A stretch of 64,000 nt of DNA, from contig DATGJP010000008.1 of assembly GCA_035295125.1 (NCBI GenBank), forward strand, positions 124,001-188,000. The letters run 5' to 3'. The notes below the pieces were generated by a model. That model ran no database searches. It saw nothing but the letters and a program-made list of their open reading frames with translations, and was not told the origin of the DNA. The translations under genes were made by a program, and so were the position numbers. Each line of letters begins with the position of its first letter. The first letter of the stretch is position 1. Of this stretch, positions 53,223 through 61,459 are shown piece by piece. This stretch comes from JAICMB01 sp035295125 (lineage in GTDB: Bacteria; Acidobacteriota; Terriglobia; Bryobacterales; Bryobacteraceae).

Positions 53223-54806
53223 ATGACGAACGCAAAACCAGCCGTCAATCCGTGGTTCATCGCGGTTACCGTTACACTCGCGACGTTCATGGAACTGCTC
53301 GACACGTCTATCGCGAATGTTGCGCTGCCATACATCGGCGGCGGCCTCGGCCGGAGTTTCGACGAGGTCACCTGGATTCTTACCACCTATCTCGTCGCCA
53401 ATGCCGTCGTGCTGCCGATGTCTGCCTGGCTGAGCCGGGTCTTCGGGCGAAAAACGTACTATCTCGGCTGTGTGGCGCTGTTCACCTTGACTTCGTTCTT
53501 CTGCGGACTGGCACCAACGCTCGGCGTGATGCTTGCGAGCCGTGTCCTTCAGGGGCTTGCCGGCGGAGGTTTGGCGCCTGTTTCGCAGGCAATCCTGGTA
53601 GACACCTTCCCTCCCGCCAAGCGAGCGTCTGCATTCGCTCTGTACACGGTGGTTATCGTGACAGCGCCCGCAATCGGGCCTGTGCTGGGCGGCTGGATCA
53701 CCGACAACTATAGTTGGCGTTGGATCTTCTTCATCAATATCCCGGTCGGACTTTTGTCGCTGTTCCTAAGCAGCCGGCTGCTGAAAGATCCGCCATCCTT
53801 TGAGGCGGAGCGCGCATCGATTCGAACGAATGGCAAACTGCAGATCGACGGCATCGGCATCGGGCTGATCGCCCTCGCTTCGGCGGCGCTCGAAGTGGCC
53901 CTGGATCGCGGACAGATCGACGACTGGTTCGGAAGTTCTTTCATCGTGTGGATGCTCACAATTGCCGTCTTCGGATGGATCGCAACGATAGTCTGGGAAC
54001 TTCGCCTGAAAGAGCCCATCATCGAATTCCGGCTGCTGGCGAACCGTAACTTTGGCATCTCCAACGTATTCTTCTTCCTGTTCGGATTCGGGCTGTTCGG
54101 AAGCACGACCCTCATCCCGCAGATTTTGCAGTCGCTATATGGATATCGCGCGACCGACGCCGGGCTCGTTTTGGGCCCCGGCGCGCTCGTCATTACCTTC
54201 CTCGCCCCGGTAGCCGCGCAGTTGATCCAGCGTCAGATTGTGCCGGCCCGAACGCTGCTGGCTGTGAGCATCATCACCGTGGGAGCAGCGATGTGGTATT
54301 ACAGCACGTTCAACCTTGCGACCGATTATGCACACTATGCCTTAGCCAGGGCCTTCCAGGGCGTCGGGTATGGCTTCTTCTTTGTGCCAGTCAGCGTGCT
54401 CGCGTATTCGCAGCTCAGACAGGACCAGAACAACAAGGCGTCCAGCCTTACGAACCTGTTCCGCAACTGGGGCGGCAGTTTTGGAATCGCGTTCATCACC
54501 ACGGCAACAGAACGGCGCCGCCAGTTTCACCAATCGAACCTCGGAGCCGCATTCGGCGCTACATCGCAGCAATTCGCCAGTAAAATACACGCCTTGACCG
54601 ATTACCTGATCGCGAAGGGTTTTTCCGGCGCGGATGCGGCCGCGGCTGCGAACGGATATCTTTACGAACAGTTGCAGCACCAGGTGAACATTCTGTCATT
54701 CATGGATTGCTTCCGGGTTATTGCATGGCTGACATTGGCTGCCGCGCCGCTGTTGCTTCTCGTGCGCCATTTCAAGCCAACCGGAAAAGCCCCCGCGGCC
54801 CATTGA
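53223..54806 (+). CDS. DHA2-family (EmrB/QacA) drug exporter
   Basis: The product has 527 residues with 14 hydrophobic segments. MFS DHA2 motifs are visible: LATFMELLDTSIANVALPYI (motif D1), SAWLSRVFGRKTYYLG (motif A), RVLQGLAGGGLAPVSQAILV (motif B) and the antiporter motif C APAIGPVLGGWITDNYSWRW. It is the inner-membrane proton antiporter of the EmrAB-TolC-type pump. The drug range is unknown. The gene ends 6 bases before a convergent DUF302 remnant. Confidence 0.94.
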   Translation: MTNAKPAVNPWFIAVTVTLATFMELLDTSIANVALPYIGGGLGRSFDEVTWILTTYLVANAVVLPMSAWLSRVFGRKTYYLGCVALFTLTSFFCGLAPTLGVMLASRVLQGLAGGGLAPVSQAILVDTFPPAKRASAFALYTVVIVTAPAIGPVLGGWITDNYSWRWIFFINIPVGLLSLFLSSRLLKDPPSFEAERASIRTNGKLQIDGIGIGLIALASAALEVALDRGQIDDWFGSSFIVWMLTIAVFGWIATIVWELRLKEPIIEFRLLANRNFGISNVFFFLFGFGLFGSTTLIPQILQSLYGYRATDAGLVLGPGALVITFLAPVAAQLIQRQIVPARTLLAVSIITVGAAMWYYSTFNLATDYAHYALARAFQGVGYGFFFVPVSVLAYSQLRQDQNNKASSLTNLFRNWGGSFGIAFITTATERRRQFHQSNLGAAFGATSQQFASKIHALTDYLIAKGFSGADAAAAANGYLYEQLQHQVNILSFMDCFRVIAWLTLAAAPLLLLVRHFKPTGKAPAAH

Positions 54807-54811
54807 TTTAT

Positions 54812-54940
54812 TTGTTGCCGCCGCAGGTAGGCGCTATCGCTGTAGGACACCCAGGCAGGACCGTCGGCCTTTTCCCAAACCAGAATCTTGAGCGGAAGAT
54901 CGATCGCCACACTGGGAGCGGCCGGCATGAGCAGTGTCAT
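54812..54940 (-). pseudogene. DUF302 gene fragment
   Basis: About 43 codons read MTLLMPAAPSVAIDLPLKIL, then VWEKADGPAWVSYSDSAYL. This is the C-terminal DUF302 signature (family form: AIDLPLK-LVWED--GKVWVSYN). No start or N-terminal half is present. It follows directly on the same strand after the MOSC-reductase gene, whose stop codon it touches. It runs to the efflux gene end, where the frame continues antisense. The fragment was probably cut by the insertion or rearrangement that joined the two blocks. Confidence 0.6.
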
Positions 54941-56706
54941 TACAGATCGATGACGACATCGCCATCCGGTTGTGAGCAGCAAACGAGCACATTGCCGGCG
55001 GCGGGCTCATCAAGCGGCTCGGGTTCGTAGGAGACCGCGCCCGAAACCAGGCCGCTTTCGCAGTTGTGACACACACCGCTGCGGCACGACCACCGGACCG
55101 GAACATCGCACGCTTCCGCCAGTTCAAGAATGCTCTGATAGACCGACGGGTTCCAGTGCGCGGCGATGCCGCTGCGGGCAAAGGATACCAGCGCGCCGGT
55201 GTTCACGTCGTTCTTGGGCAAATGCGGAACTCGGGCCGGTGCACTTACGACACCAGGAGTCATTGACTCACTGCCGTTGAAAATCTCAACGTGGATTCGT
55301 CTCGGTTCAACGCCCACGTCTTGAAGCGCTTCTTTCATTTCTGCCATGAAGTGAGCCGGTCCGCAGAGGTAAATCTCCGCGTCTCGTGGGAGGCCGATTT
55401 CATCGAAGACGGCGCGAGACAGGTGGCCCGTGGCGTCGAAAGCCTCACCGATTCGATCATGCGAGCCGGGCTTGCTGTAACAGACATAGCAGCGGCCATG
55501 GGGGAGATCGGGCATCAAGCCGCGGACCTCGGCGGCAAATGGATGATGCTGCCCATCGCGAGCCCCGTGGAGCCATAAAATCTGCCGTGTCGAGTGAACA
55601 GCCGCCAGTGCGTGAAGCATCGCCAGAACCGGTGTCGCGCCGATTCCCGCACTGAGCAGCACCACCGGTTGCTCACCGGTTTGCAGAATGAAGCTGCCGC
55701 GGGGCGAACTGACATCGAGCGTATCGCCTGGACGGACGTGCTGCCGCAGGTAGGTTCCCGCCGCGCCGTTCGGCTCGACCTTGACGCTGATGCGATAGTG
55801 CTCCGGCGTGAGGGGACCAGAGAGTGAGTAACTGCGAAAAACCGGTGGAGCGTCAGGGATCGGATGTAAGCGCAAGACTACGTACTGGCCGGGCAGGGCC
55901 GGTGGCAGCGGCTGACCATCTTTGCGCTGCAAGGTCAGAGAGAGGACGTCCGCGGACTCCTGGTGGATCGCAGCCACCACGAGCGTCTGAAATCCCGGCG
56001 CAGCGGGATGCGCAGCGGCTTCGGGCGCCAGCCCGGCGTTCCCACTTTCCGCGGCACTCGTTTTCTGGGCCCGCAGCAAAGCCTCGAACGAATAGCGCCA
56101 TCCGGGCGAGAGCGCCTCGATGTGCAATGCGCGCTCCAGCCGGTCGCGCGGATGCCTGCTTGAATAGAGGAGAGCGTTGATTTCGGCGACGGTCATGCGT
56201 TCAGCCGCTTCGCCCACTTTCACGATTTCGTCGCCGGCGCCCACATCGCCTTCCTGAAGGACTCGAAAGTAGAACCCCGGCCGTCCGCTGGATGTCAGCA
56301 AAGCGGGCATGCGGGGCTCATCCATCCGAATGCCGACGCGATAGCAGGTAGTGCGAGGTTGGGTGACCTCAAAAAGCCCGCTGCCGATTTGAAAACGATC
56401 GCCGATGCACACGATTTCGTCGGGCAGTCCTTCGATCGTGAAGTTCTCGCCGAATTGTCCGTTGACGAAGCCGGTTCTCCTGAGTTGGTCCTGCCAATAG
56501 CGATAAGACTCGATCTGGTAGACGAAGACGGCGCGCTGTTCGCCGCCGTGCCCGGCCAGATCACCCTGGCCGTCTCCCTCGAGATTCAAGCGGCCGACCC
56601 GGCATCGGCCGCGCACGGAGTCCTTCCAGACAGCGGTATGCACCGTGCGACCCTTCCATTCGATGTCGCGTGGAAGTCCGACGTTCACCGAGATTAGTCG
56701 AGCCAT
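54940..56706 (-). CDS. MOSC-ferredoxin reductase-2Fe-2S fusion protein
   Basis: The product has 588 residues. Residues 1-220 are a MOSC domain with its 3-alpha tail (GDLAGHGGEQRAVFVYQIES, GENFTIEGL, FEVTQPRTTCYRVGIRMDEP). A ferredoxin-reductase-type domain follows: FAD motif FRSYSLSGP, VSSPRGSFIL, NAD motif VVLLSAGIGATPVLAML and IYLCGPAHFM. The C-terminus is a plant-type 2Fe-2S ferredoxin (SCRSGVCHNCESG plus CC). Such fusions resemble YiiM coupled to a phthalate-dioxygenase-reductase-type electron chain. They may reduce N-hydroxylated compounds or handle molybdenum cofactor sulfur. Substrate unknown. Confidence 0.9.
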   Translation of the reverse strand: MARLISVNVGLPRDIEWKGRTVHTAVWKDSVRGRCRVGRLNLEGDGQGDLAGHGGEQRAVFVYQIESYRYWQDQLRRTGFVNGQFGENFTIEGLPDEIVCIGDRFQIGSGLFEVTQPRTTCYRVGIRMDEPRMPALLTSSGRPGFYFRVLQEGDVGAGDEIVKVGEAAERMTVAEINALLYSSRHPRDRLERALHIEALSPGWRYSFEALLRAQKTSAAESGNAGLAPEAAAHPAAPGFQTLVVAAIHQESADVLSLTLQRKDGQPLPPALPGQYVVLRLHPIPDAPPVFRSYSLSGPLTPEHYRISVKVEPNGAAGTYLRQHVRPGDTLDVSSPRGSFILQTGEQPVVLLSAGIGATPVLAMLHALAAVHSTRQILWLHGARDGQHHPFAAEVRGLMPDLPHGRCYVCYSKPGSHDRIGEAFDATGHLSRAVFDEIGLPRDAEIYLCGPAHFMAEMKEALQDVGVEPRRIHVEIFNGSESMTPGVVSAPARVPHLPKNDVNTGALVSFARSGIAAHWNPSVYQSILELAEACDVPVRWSCRSGVCHNCESGLVSGAVSYEPEPLDEPAAGNVLVCCSQPDGDVVIDL

Positions 56707-56715
56707 GGGTCTGAG

Positions 56716-57591
56716 TTACTCCTGGCTGCCGGCAGGGCGGAGCGGTTCGGTGATGGCCAAGTCGCGATCGGGGCCGTGCGGAATCACGGTCTGGCCGGGG
56801 TCGAGCCGGAGCTGATGACCATCAACGTGTACCGTGACGATGTCCGGCTCGAACGATACCAGGCCGGAAATGCGGCCGACTTCAGAATAAGCATCCGGAT
56901 ACGACCAGGCGGCAAGCCGTGCCTCGCCGATATCGTAATAGCTGCACAGTCCTTTGTAGGGGCAGAAGGTGTGGTGGTCTACGAGCGTCAGCGCGGACTC
57001 GTCGATGTCCCCGCGGGCAACATACCAGCGCGGCGCGAAGCCGGATTCATATAGGACCAGGGGCCGCCTGGTATCGGCGACGATCCGGTCACGATGGCGG
57101 ACCACGAGGTTTCTGGAGGACTGGCGGATGTCGATGCGATGGTAGCTGTCGGCAGCATGCCCAGTGATGCGTTCGTCTTCTTCGTAGAAAGCATCCATTG
57201 CGGGCCAGGCGAACGCAACGCGTGCGTGCAAATCGCTGGCGTAGGAGGGCAGTTCGACGTGCTTCCATGCCCCTCGCGGCGCGCTCTTCTCGGCGGCACG
57301 GACCGTAAACCAGGCGGTAAGCCCGAGGTCCGGGTGCCGGGTGGTGCGGTCCGTGCGTTGTAGCACGTCCGGAGAGACATCGGCTTCGGGGAAGTAGGCC
57401 ATTGGATAGCGGCCCGGTTCGAACAGCAGCAGGACGTTCTCGCTATCTGCGATCCAGGTTCCGCCGAAGTGCACACGCATACGGCGGCGCAACGGCTCGA
57501 CGTATAGGAGCCGCTTGGGCAGCGGTTCGGGTACGAGGAACCGCCCGATTGCTCCCGGTGAAAGAGGACCTTGTTGCCAGGATAGTCCCAT
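56716..57591 (-). CDS. Tandem DUF427 protein
   Basis: The product has 291 residues from the ATG with GGAGGGA 4 bases before it; the frame is open 48 codons further upstream but lacks a good site. Two DUF427 copies are visible: first IADSENVLLLFEPGRYPMAY with TTRHPDLGLTAWFTV, second VADTRRPLVLYESGFAPRWY with HHTFCPYKGLCSYYDI. DUF427 is a small beta domain of unknown function. The gap to the MOSC-reductase gene is only 9 bases, so they probably form one unit. Confidence 0.88.
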   Translation of the reverse strand: MGLSWQQGPLSPGAIGRFLVPEPLPKRLLYVEPLRRRMRVHFGGTWIADSENVLLLFEPGRYPMAYFPEADVSPDVLQRTDRTTRHPDLGLTAWFTVRAAEKSAPRGAWKHVELPSYASDLHARVAFAWPAMDAFYEEDERITGHAADSYHRIDIRQSSRNLVVRHRDRIVADTRRPLVLYESGFAPRWYVARGDIDESALTLVDHHTFCPYKGLCSYYDIGEARLAAWSYPDAYSEVGRISGLVSFEPDIVTVHVDGHQLRLDPGQTVIPHGPDRDLAITEPLRPAGSQE

Positions 57592-57674
57592 GGCTTCCCT
57601 CCGATAGGGCTCACCAATTGTAATCGCGGTTGGTAGAGCGCTTTTAGGTAGATGCTCCGACGCCGGCAAAGGTT

Positions 57675-58040
57675 CTACCTTGGAAGGTACTCTCTCATGT
57701 GCGAATAAAGCGGCCGCAGGGTTGCGATTTCGCAAGTGTTGCCCTCAATGCGGTGTGTCGTCTCGAAGTCCTCATAACTGCGACCTCTCCACAAGCGGCC
57801 CTGGGGGTCGATCACCAGCGACGTTCCGACGCCGCCTCGAAAAATGCGTGATCCGTCCGTTCCGTCGAACACCTGGCATGTCCAGGGATGCTCCGGGCAA
57901 GTCTCTCTGATCTTTAATTCGATGTCGCGCGCAAGGGTCTCGAAAATCGCCGCGCGGCGGGAGGGTGGCGCGGCAAGCGTCTGCCGTATGGCCTCCGAAA
58001 AGGCCGCTTCGCCGGGTAAAACCAGCAAGCCCTCACTCAT
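57675..58040 (-). CDS. Hypothetical protein of 121 residues
   Basis: I do not recognise this family. It has no signal peptide or membrane segment. The sequence is balanced and codon use matches its neighbours (ETLARDIELKIRETCPEHPW, FRGGVGTSLVIDPQGRLWRG), which supports a real gene. The HPWTCQVFDGTDGSRIFRGG part looks like a small beta-sheet domain. It is on the same strand as the DUF427 gene, 83 bases upstream of it, and may be co-transcribed. Confidence 0.65.
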   Translation of the reverse strand: MSEGLLVLPGEAAFSEAIRQTLAAPPSRRAAIFETLARDIELKIRETCPEHPWTCQVFDGTDGSRIFRGGVGTSLVIDPQGRLWRGRSYEDFETTHRIEGNTCEIATLRPLYSHMREYLPR

Positions 58041-58144
58041 CGGCGTTGGCTACGGACGGCAGGAGACCGAAGTCGACCATGCACCTGCCACAATATCACG
58101 AGCGTGATTTCAAGCTTGGTGATTGAAGCTGGTGCCGATGGGCG

Positions 58145-58843
58145 TTACTGCCTGACAGCCGCGACGGTAATGCCAAGTTGTTGCTCCAGTTCACGCACGC
58201 CCAGGTGAGTGACGCGGACAGCGCGGCTGTTTGGGTTTTTGACGATCCAGGAAAGCTCCGAAAGGCGGGAAAACAGCGCTGTGCCCAGTGGGCCTCCGAT
58301 GTGAGGGCGGCGTTCCGTCCAATCGAGGCACGCTCGGGCCGACGAATGGATGTTCACGCCTAATTGTCTGCACCAGGCGGTCCCCAAGTCGGTAAGGCGA
58401 TAGGTGACTTCGGAATCGCGAACCAGGAAGGTCCGATCGATGAGTGCCTGGTTGAGCTGCACCGCCAACTGTCCCGCGAGATGGCGGTAGCAACTGCGGG
58501 CAAAACGGAGTTCCTTGACCCGCTCCGACTCCACGCGAGTGCGGGAGCGCAGATCCACCTGATTCCGCACCGGGGCCAGCGCGGCGACCGATTCCAGGGC
58601 CGCGGCCACTCGTTCGTCAGCCAGGCGGTAGTAGCTGTGCTTGCCTCGTTTGTCGACGGCAATGAGCGAAGCTTCGAGGAGTTTGCGGAGGTGGAAGCTG
58701 GCGGTTTGCGGCGCAACATTGCTGATAAAAGCCAATTCTCCGGCGGGAAGCGCGCGACCCCCGAGCAGCGCGATCAGCATCGCTGCGCGCACAGGTTCGC
58801 CAATCAGCCCGGCGATGAAAGCAACGTCCGATCCCAACTCCAC
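58145..58843 (-). CDS. ArsR-family winged-helix regulator with C-terminal extension
   Basis: The product has 232 residues, longer than the usual 100-120 of ArsR. The N-terminal winged helix is clear (IAGLIGEPVRAAMLIALLGG, ELAFISNVAPQTASFHLRKL, LIAVDKRGKHSYYRLAD). The remaining 130 residues (ELRFARSCYRHLAGQLAVQL) are typical of the YgaV/long-ArsR group with an unknown sensor part. The cysteines in FARSCYRH and TAWCRQL could bind a metal or heme, which is speculation. Divergent from the cupin gene by 99 bases. Confidence 0.88.
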   Translation of the reverse strand: MELGSDVAFIAGLIGEPVRAAMLIALLGGRALPAGELAFISNVAPQTASFHLRKLLEASLIAVDKRGKHSYYRLADERVAAALESVAALAPVRNQVDLRSRTRVESERVKELRFARSCYRHLAGQLAVQLNQALIDRTFLVRDSEVTYRLTDLGTAWCRQLGVNIHSSARACLDWTERRPHIGGPLGTALFSRLSELSWIVKNPNSRAVRVTHLGVRELEQQLGITVAAVRQ

Positions 58844-58942
58844 GGAGTCATGTTATCGCGCCGCCAATGAAATACAGTTCCATGGGGATCGAAACAATTT
58901 TGCGAGGCTATCCGGTACAGTCTCCTCTGGAGGAGTTGGGCG

Positions 58943-59335
58943 ATGACGTTGCGAAAGGCATTGGTTTCAGGGACGGCTGTTTTGTTGCTGGCGGTCGGGT
59001 ACGCGATTGGACAATCGGCGGGAAGATTCAAGGAACTCCAGCGGCACGAGATTCCGGGGACAGGAATGGAAGGGGTTACTACCGTGGTCGAGATCCCGCC
59101 GGGTGGGGTGTCGGCGAGGCACAGCCATCCGGGTGTGGATTTCGGGTATTTAATCGAGGGGACGATTGTGCTTCAGGTGGATGGAAAGGCTCCGGTGACG
59201 CTCCACGGAGGAGATGTCTTCATCACCGAGCGCGGGCGGATTCACAATGCGCGGAATATCGGGAATACGGTGGCTCGGGCGGTCGATACTTACGTGATCG
59301 ATAAGGGACGGCCGGGTGTGATTCCGGCGCCTTGA
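58943..59335 (+). CDS. Secreted cupin-domain protein
   Basis: The product has 130 residues with a GGAGGAG ribosome site before the ATG. The signal peptide (LVSGTAVLLLAVGYAIGQS) is followed by one cupin fold with metal-binding pattern PPGGVSARHSHPGVDFGYLI and HGGDVFITERGRIHNARN. Small secreted cupins are common in Acidobacteria; the substrate is unknown. It is probably controlled by the divergent ArsR regulator. Confidence 0.88.
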   Translation: MTLRKALVSGTAVLLLAVGYAIGQSAGRFKELQRHEIPGTGMEGVTTVVEIPPGGVSARHSHPGVDFGYLIEGTIVLQVDGKAPVTLHGGDVFITERGRIHNARNIGNTVARAVDTYVIDKGRPGVIPAP

Positions 59336-59343
59336 TAATGCTC

Positions 59344-59685
59344 CTAAACGCCGACGAGGCGGTTCAGGATGAATTCGACTATGGTGAGGAGTAGCGAGCC
59401 GAGGATGGCGGGCATGCAGCCGTTCACCCGAAAGCCAGGGACGAACTCCGAGGCTAACTTCAGCATCGCGGCGTTGATCAGAAAGTAGACGATGCCGAGC
59501 GTCAGGATGATGAACGGGAGCAGGACCACTTTCAGGATCAGGCCGACGGTTGCGCCCACGAGTCCGATCACCAGTGCCGCAATCAGGGCCGCGCCGAAGC
59601 CGTCCACCTGAATGCCGGGAAGAATTTGGGCGACGATGAACAGCGCCACGCCGCTCAGTAGCCAGTGTATTAACCAGTGCCGCAC
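59344..59685 (-). CDS. Phage-holin-IV-like small membrane protein
   Basis: The product has 113 residues with four hydrophobic segments (LIHWLLSGVALFIVAQILPG, ALIAALVIGLVGATVGLIL, FIILTLGIVYFLINAAML, ILGSLLLTIVEFILNRL). This is the superfamily-IV holin or DUF360 pattern, found in many non-phage genomes as a membrane protein of unknown role. The gene is convergent with the cupin gene, 8 bases apart. Confidence 0.88.
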   Translation of the reverse strand: MRHWLIHWLLSGVALFIVAQILPGIQVDGFGAALIAALVIGLVGATVGLILKVVLLPFIILTLGIVYFLINAAMLKLASEFVPGFRVNGCMPAILGSLLLTIVEFILNRLVGV

Positions 59686-59794
59686 GGATTGATTATACCC
59701 GCGAGATTACGGCCTCCTGGCATGCGGCTTGGACAGGCTGAAGCCCATTGCCGCTTAGTCGTTCCCGGAAGTAGGAATGAAGCAGCGATGTACG

Positions 59795-59830
59795 GCAGGT
59801 TTGTAACCTGCGGCGGGTTTGAAACCCGCC
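59795..59830. repeat. Double hairpin repeat, family C
   Basis: GCAGGTT-TGT-AACCTGC is followed at once by GGCGGGTTTGAAACCCGCC. These two stems sit back to back in the 178-base gap between two minus-strand genes. The form is that of a mobile palindromic unit. Confidence 0.7.
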
Positions 59831-59863
59831 TTGGCCGGGTTGGCATTGGGCTGAAGGCTGTTT

Positions 59864-60313
59864 CTACCGTCTCGCTGGGGTGATGTCGGTTACGGGAAGA
59901 TCCCAGTGCGATATGAGAATCTCAAAACGCCGTTGTTCCTCGCGTTTGTAAGTTTCCTGGTCGGGCCAGAGCTGTTTGATGAAACGCTCTTCGTCAGGAT
60001 TGGTTGTCGTCGCCATGGTTGAGTTCTTGAATCGAATGGTGACGCGGTAATCCCAGCGGCCATCTTCGGTCGTGTGGTAGGCGGGCTGCTCGATCTTCAC
60101 CGAGAGCATGCGTCCGCTCTCGACGATCTTTTGGAGCAACGGGTAGTGGTTCTTCAGGAAAAGCTGCAGGAACTCCTGCTGGCGGCCCCATTGCACTTTG
60201 TAGTAGTACTCAACCGCGTAAGGCTGGTCGGCAGCGCCCTGCGGCGGGGCGCCCTGGGCGAACAGAGGCTGGCTGACGGCGGCAAGGAACAACGTCAAGA
60301 ACAGGTTCTTCAT
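59864..60313 (-). CDS. Secreted hypothetical protein, possible dimeric alpha-beta barrel
   Basis: The product has 149 residues from the ATG with AGGAGG 4 bases before it; an earlier in-frame GTG or ATG is less likely. A signal peptide (MKNLFLTLFLAAVSQPLFAQ) is clear. The body (YYYKVQWGRQQEFLQLFLKN, KIEQPAYHTTEDGRWDYRVT) has the beta-alpha-beta rhythm of NIPSNAP or dimeric barrel proteins, but I cannot name a family with certainty. Divergent from the ABC exporter operon by 94 bases. Confidence 0.75.
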   Translation of the reverse strand: MKNLFLTLFLAAVSQPLFAQGAPPQGAADQPYAVEYYYKVQWGRQQEFLQLFLKNHYPLLQKIVESGRMLSVKIEQPAYHTTEDGRWDYRVTIRFKNSTMATTTNPDEERFIKQLWPDQETYKREEQRRFEILISHWDLPVTDITPARR

Positions 60314-60407
60314 CGGTCCTCCTGACATTTGTCATCCCAAAATCCTGACGACCTTCACTGTTTCACACCCATCCTTTCGCCGCAACATAGACGTGAAGGA
60401 GGCAATC

Positions 60408-61310
60408 ATGTCAGTTGCAGAACTTCGAGGCGTAACGAAACGATACGGCGACATTGTGGCATTGCGCGGTGTCGACCTGGCGGTCGGCCGCGCGGAACTT
60501 TTGGGGGTGTTGGGTCCCAATGGGGCGGGGAAGACCACGGCGGTAAAGCTGCTACTCGGGCTGCTCAAGCCCACAGGGGGCGAGGTCGCGGTGTTTGGAC
60601 AGGATCCGAGGTTTGCGGAGTCGCGGCGGCGGGTGGGCGCGATGCTGCAGGTGGGCCGCGTACCCGAGACGCTACGGGTTCGCGAACACATCGAACTGTT
60701 TTCGAGTTATTACCCCAAGCCGCTTCCGTTTTCGGCAGTCGTAGAGGCGGCAGGTCTTGGGGGACTGGAAAAGCGCCTGTTCGGTGAGTTGTCGGGCGGC
60801 CAGCGGCAGCGGGTGCTGTTCGCATTGGCGATCTGCGGCAACCCCGATCTGCTGTTCCTGGACGAGCCGACAGCGGGTCTCGATCCTGAGGCCCGCCGCG
60901 GGATGTGGGGGCATATTCGAGCATTCGTCGCTCATGGCGGCAGTGTTTTGTTGACGACGCATTACCTGGAAGAAGCGGATGCGCTGGCGGATCGCGTTGT
61001 GGTGATCAATCACGGAGCGATTGTCGCCGAGGGGACGCCGGCGGAGATTAAAGCCCGGACGTCGGCGAAGAAGGTCCGCTGCTGGAGCCGGCTGGAAGTG
61101 GGGGCGATCGAGAGAATCGTGGGTGTGAACCGGGTCAACTCCGACGGGCAGAGGTTCGAGATCCTGACGCAGAGTCCTGAGGCTGTACTGCGCGAGTTGA
61201 TGACGCGCGATCCACATCTGTCGGACATCGAGGTGAGTTCGAGCAGTTTGGAGGAGGCATTTTTAGCGTTGACGAACGGAGAAGAAAAAGCAATGGAGGT
61301 GGGGCGATGA
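60408..61310 (+). CDS. ABC exporter ATP-binding protein
   Basis: The product has 300 residues from the ATG with AAGGAGG 5 bases before it; an ATG five codons upstream is weaker. Walker A is LGPNGAGKTT, the signature is LSGGQRQRV, Walker B is LLFLDEPTAGLD and the switch histidine is in LTTHYLEEAD. The C-terminal extension (about 225-300) is of the drug or bacteriocin-type ABC-2 kind. It works with the permease encoded 145 bases on, with a tiny gene between. The stop overlaps that tiny gene's start (ATGA). Confidence 0.94.
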   Translation: MSVAELRGVTKRYGDIVALRGVDLAVGRAELLGVLGPNGAGKTTAVKLLLGLLKPTGGEVAVFGQDPRFAESRRRVGAMLQVGRVPETLRVREHIELFSSYYPKPLPFSAVVEAAGLGGLEKRLFGELSGGQRQRVLFALAICGNPDLLFLDEPTAGLDPEARRGMWGHIRAFVAHGGSVLLTTHYLEEADALADRVVVINHGAIVAEGTPAEIKARTSAKKVRCWSRLEVGAIERIVGVNRVNSDGQRFEILTQSPEAVLRELMTRDPHLSDIEVSSSSLEEAFLALTNGEEKAMEVGR

Positions 61311-61459
61311 TTTATCGCTGGGTTGAGTTTGCCGTGCTGGCGGTGGTTTCGTCCGTAATTTCGTACTTAGGTGATTCCGAAGTTGATTCAGGTGGCCTAT
61401 GGGTTATGTTTTGGTCTCTGTGGGAGGAAGTAGAAGAAGCGATGGAGGCGGGGCGATGA
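61307..61459 (+). CDS. Tiny 50-residue protein between ABC ATPase and permease
   Basis: The ATG overlaps the ATPase stop and the TGA overlaps the permease start, both as ATGA. The protein starts MIYRWVEFAVLAVVSSVISYL, which could span or lie on a membrane, and ends acidic (LWEEVEEAMEAGR). The last 20 or so bases closely repeat the end of the ATPase gene (KAMEVGR), so a short duplication may have made it. It could be a small exporter subunit, or a spacer that keeps translation going. I know of no family match. Confidence 0.5.
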   Translation: MIYRWVEFAVLAVVSSVISYLGDSEVDSGGLWVMFWSLWEEVEEAMEAGR

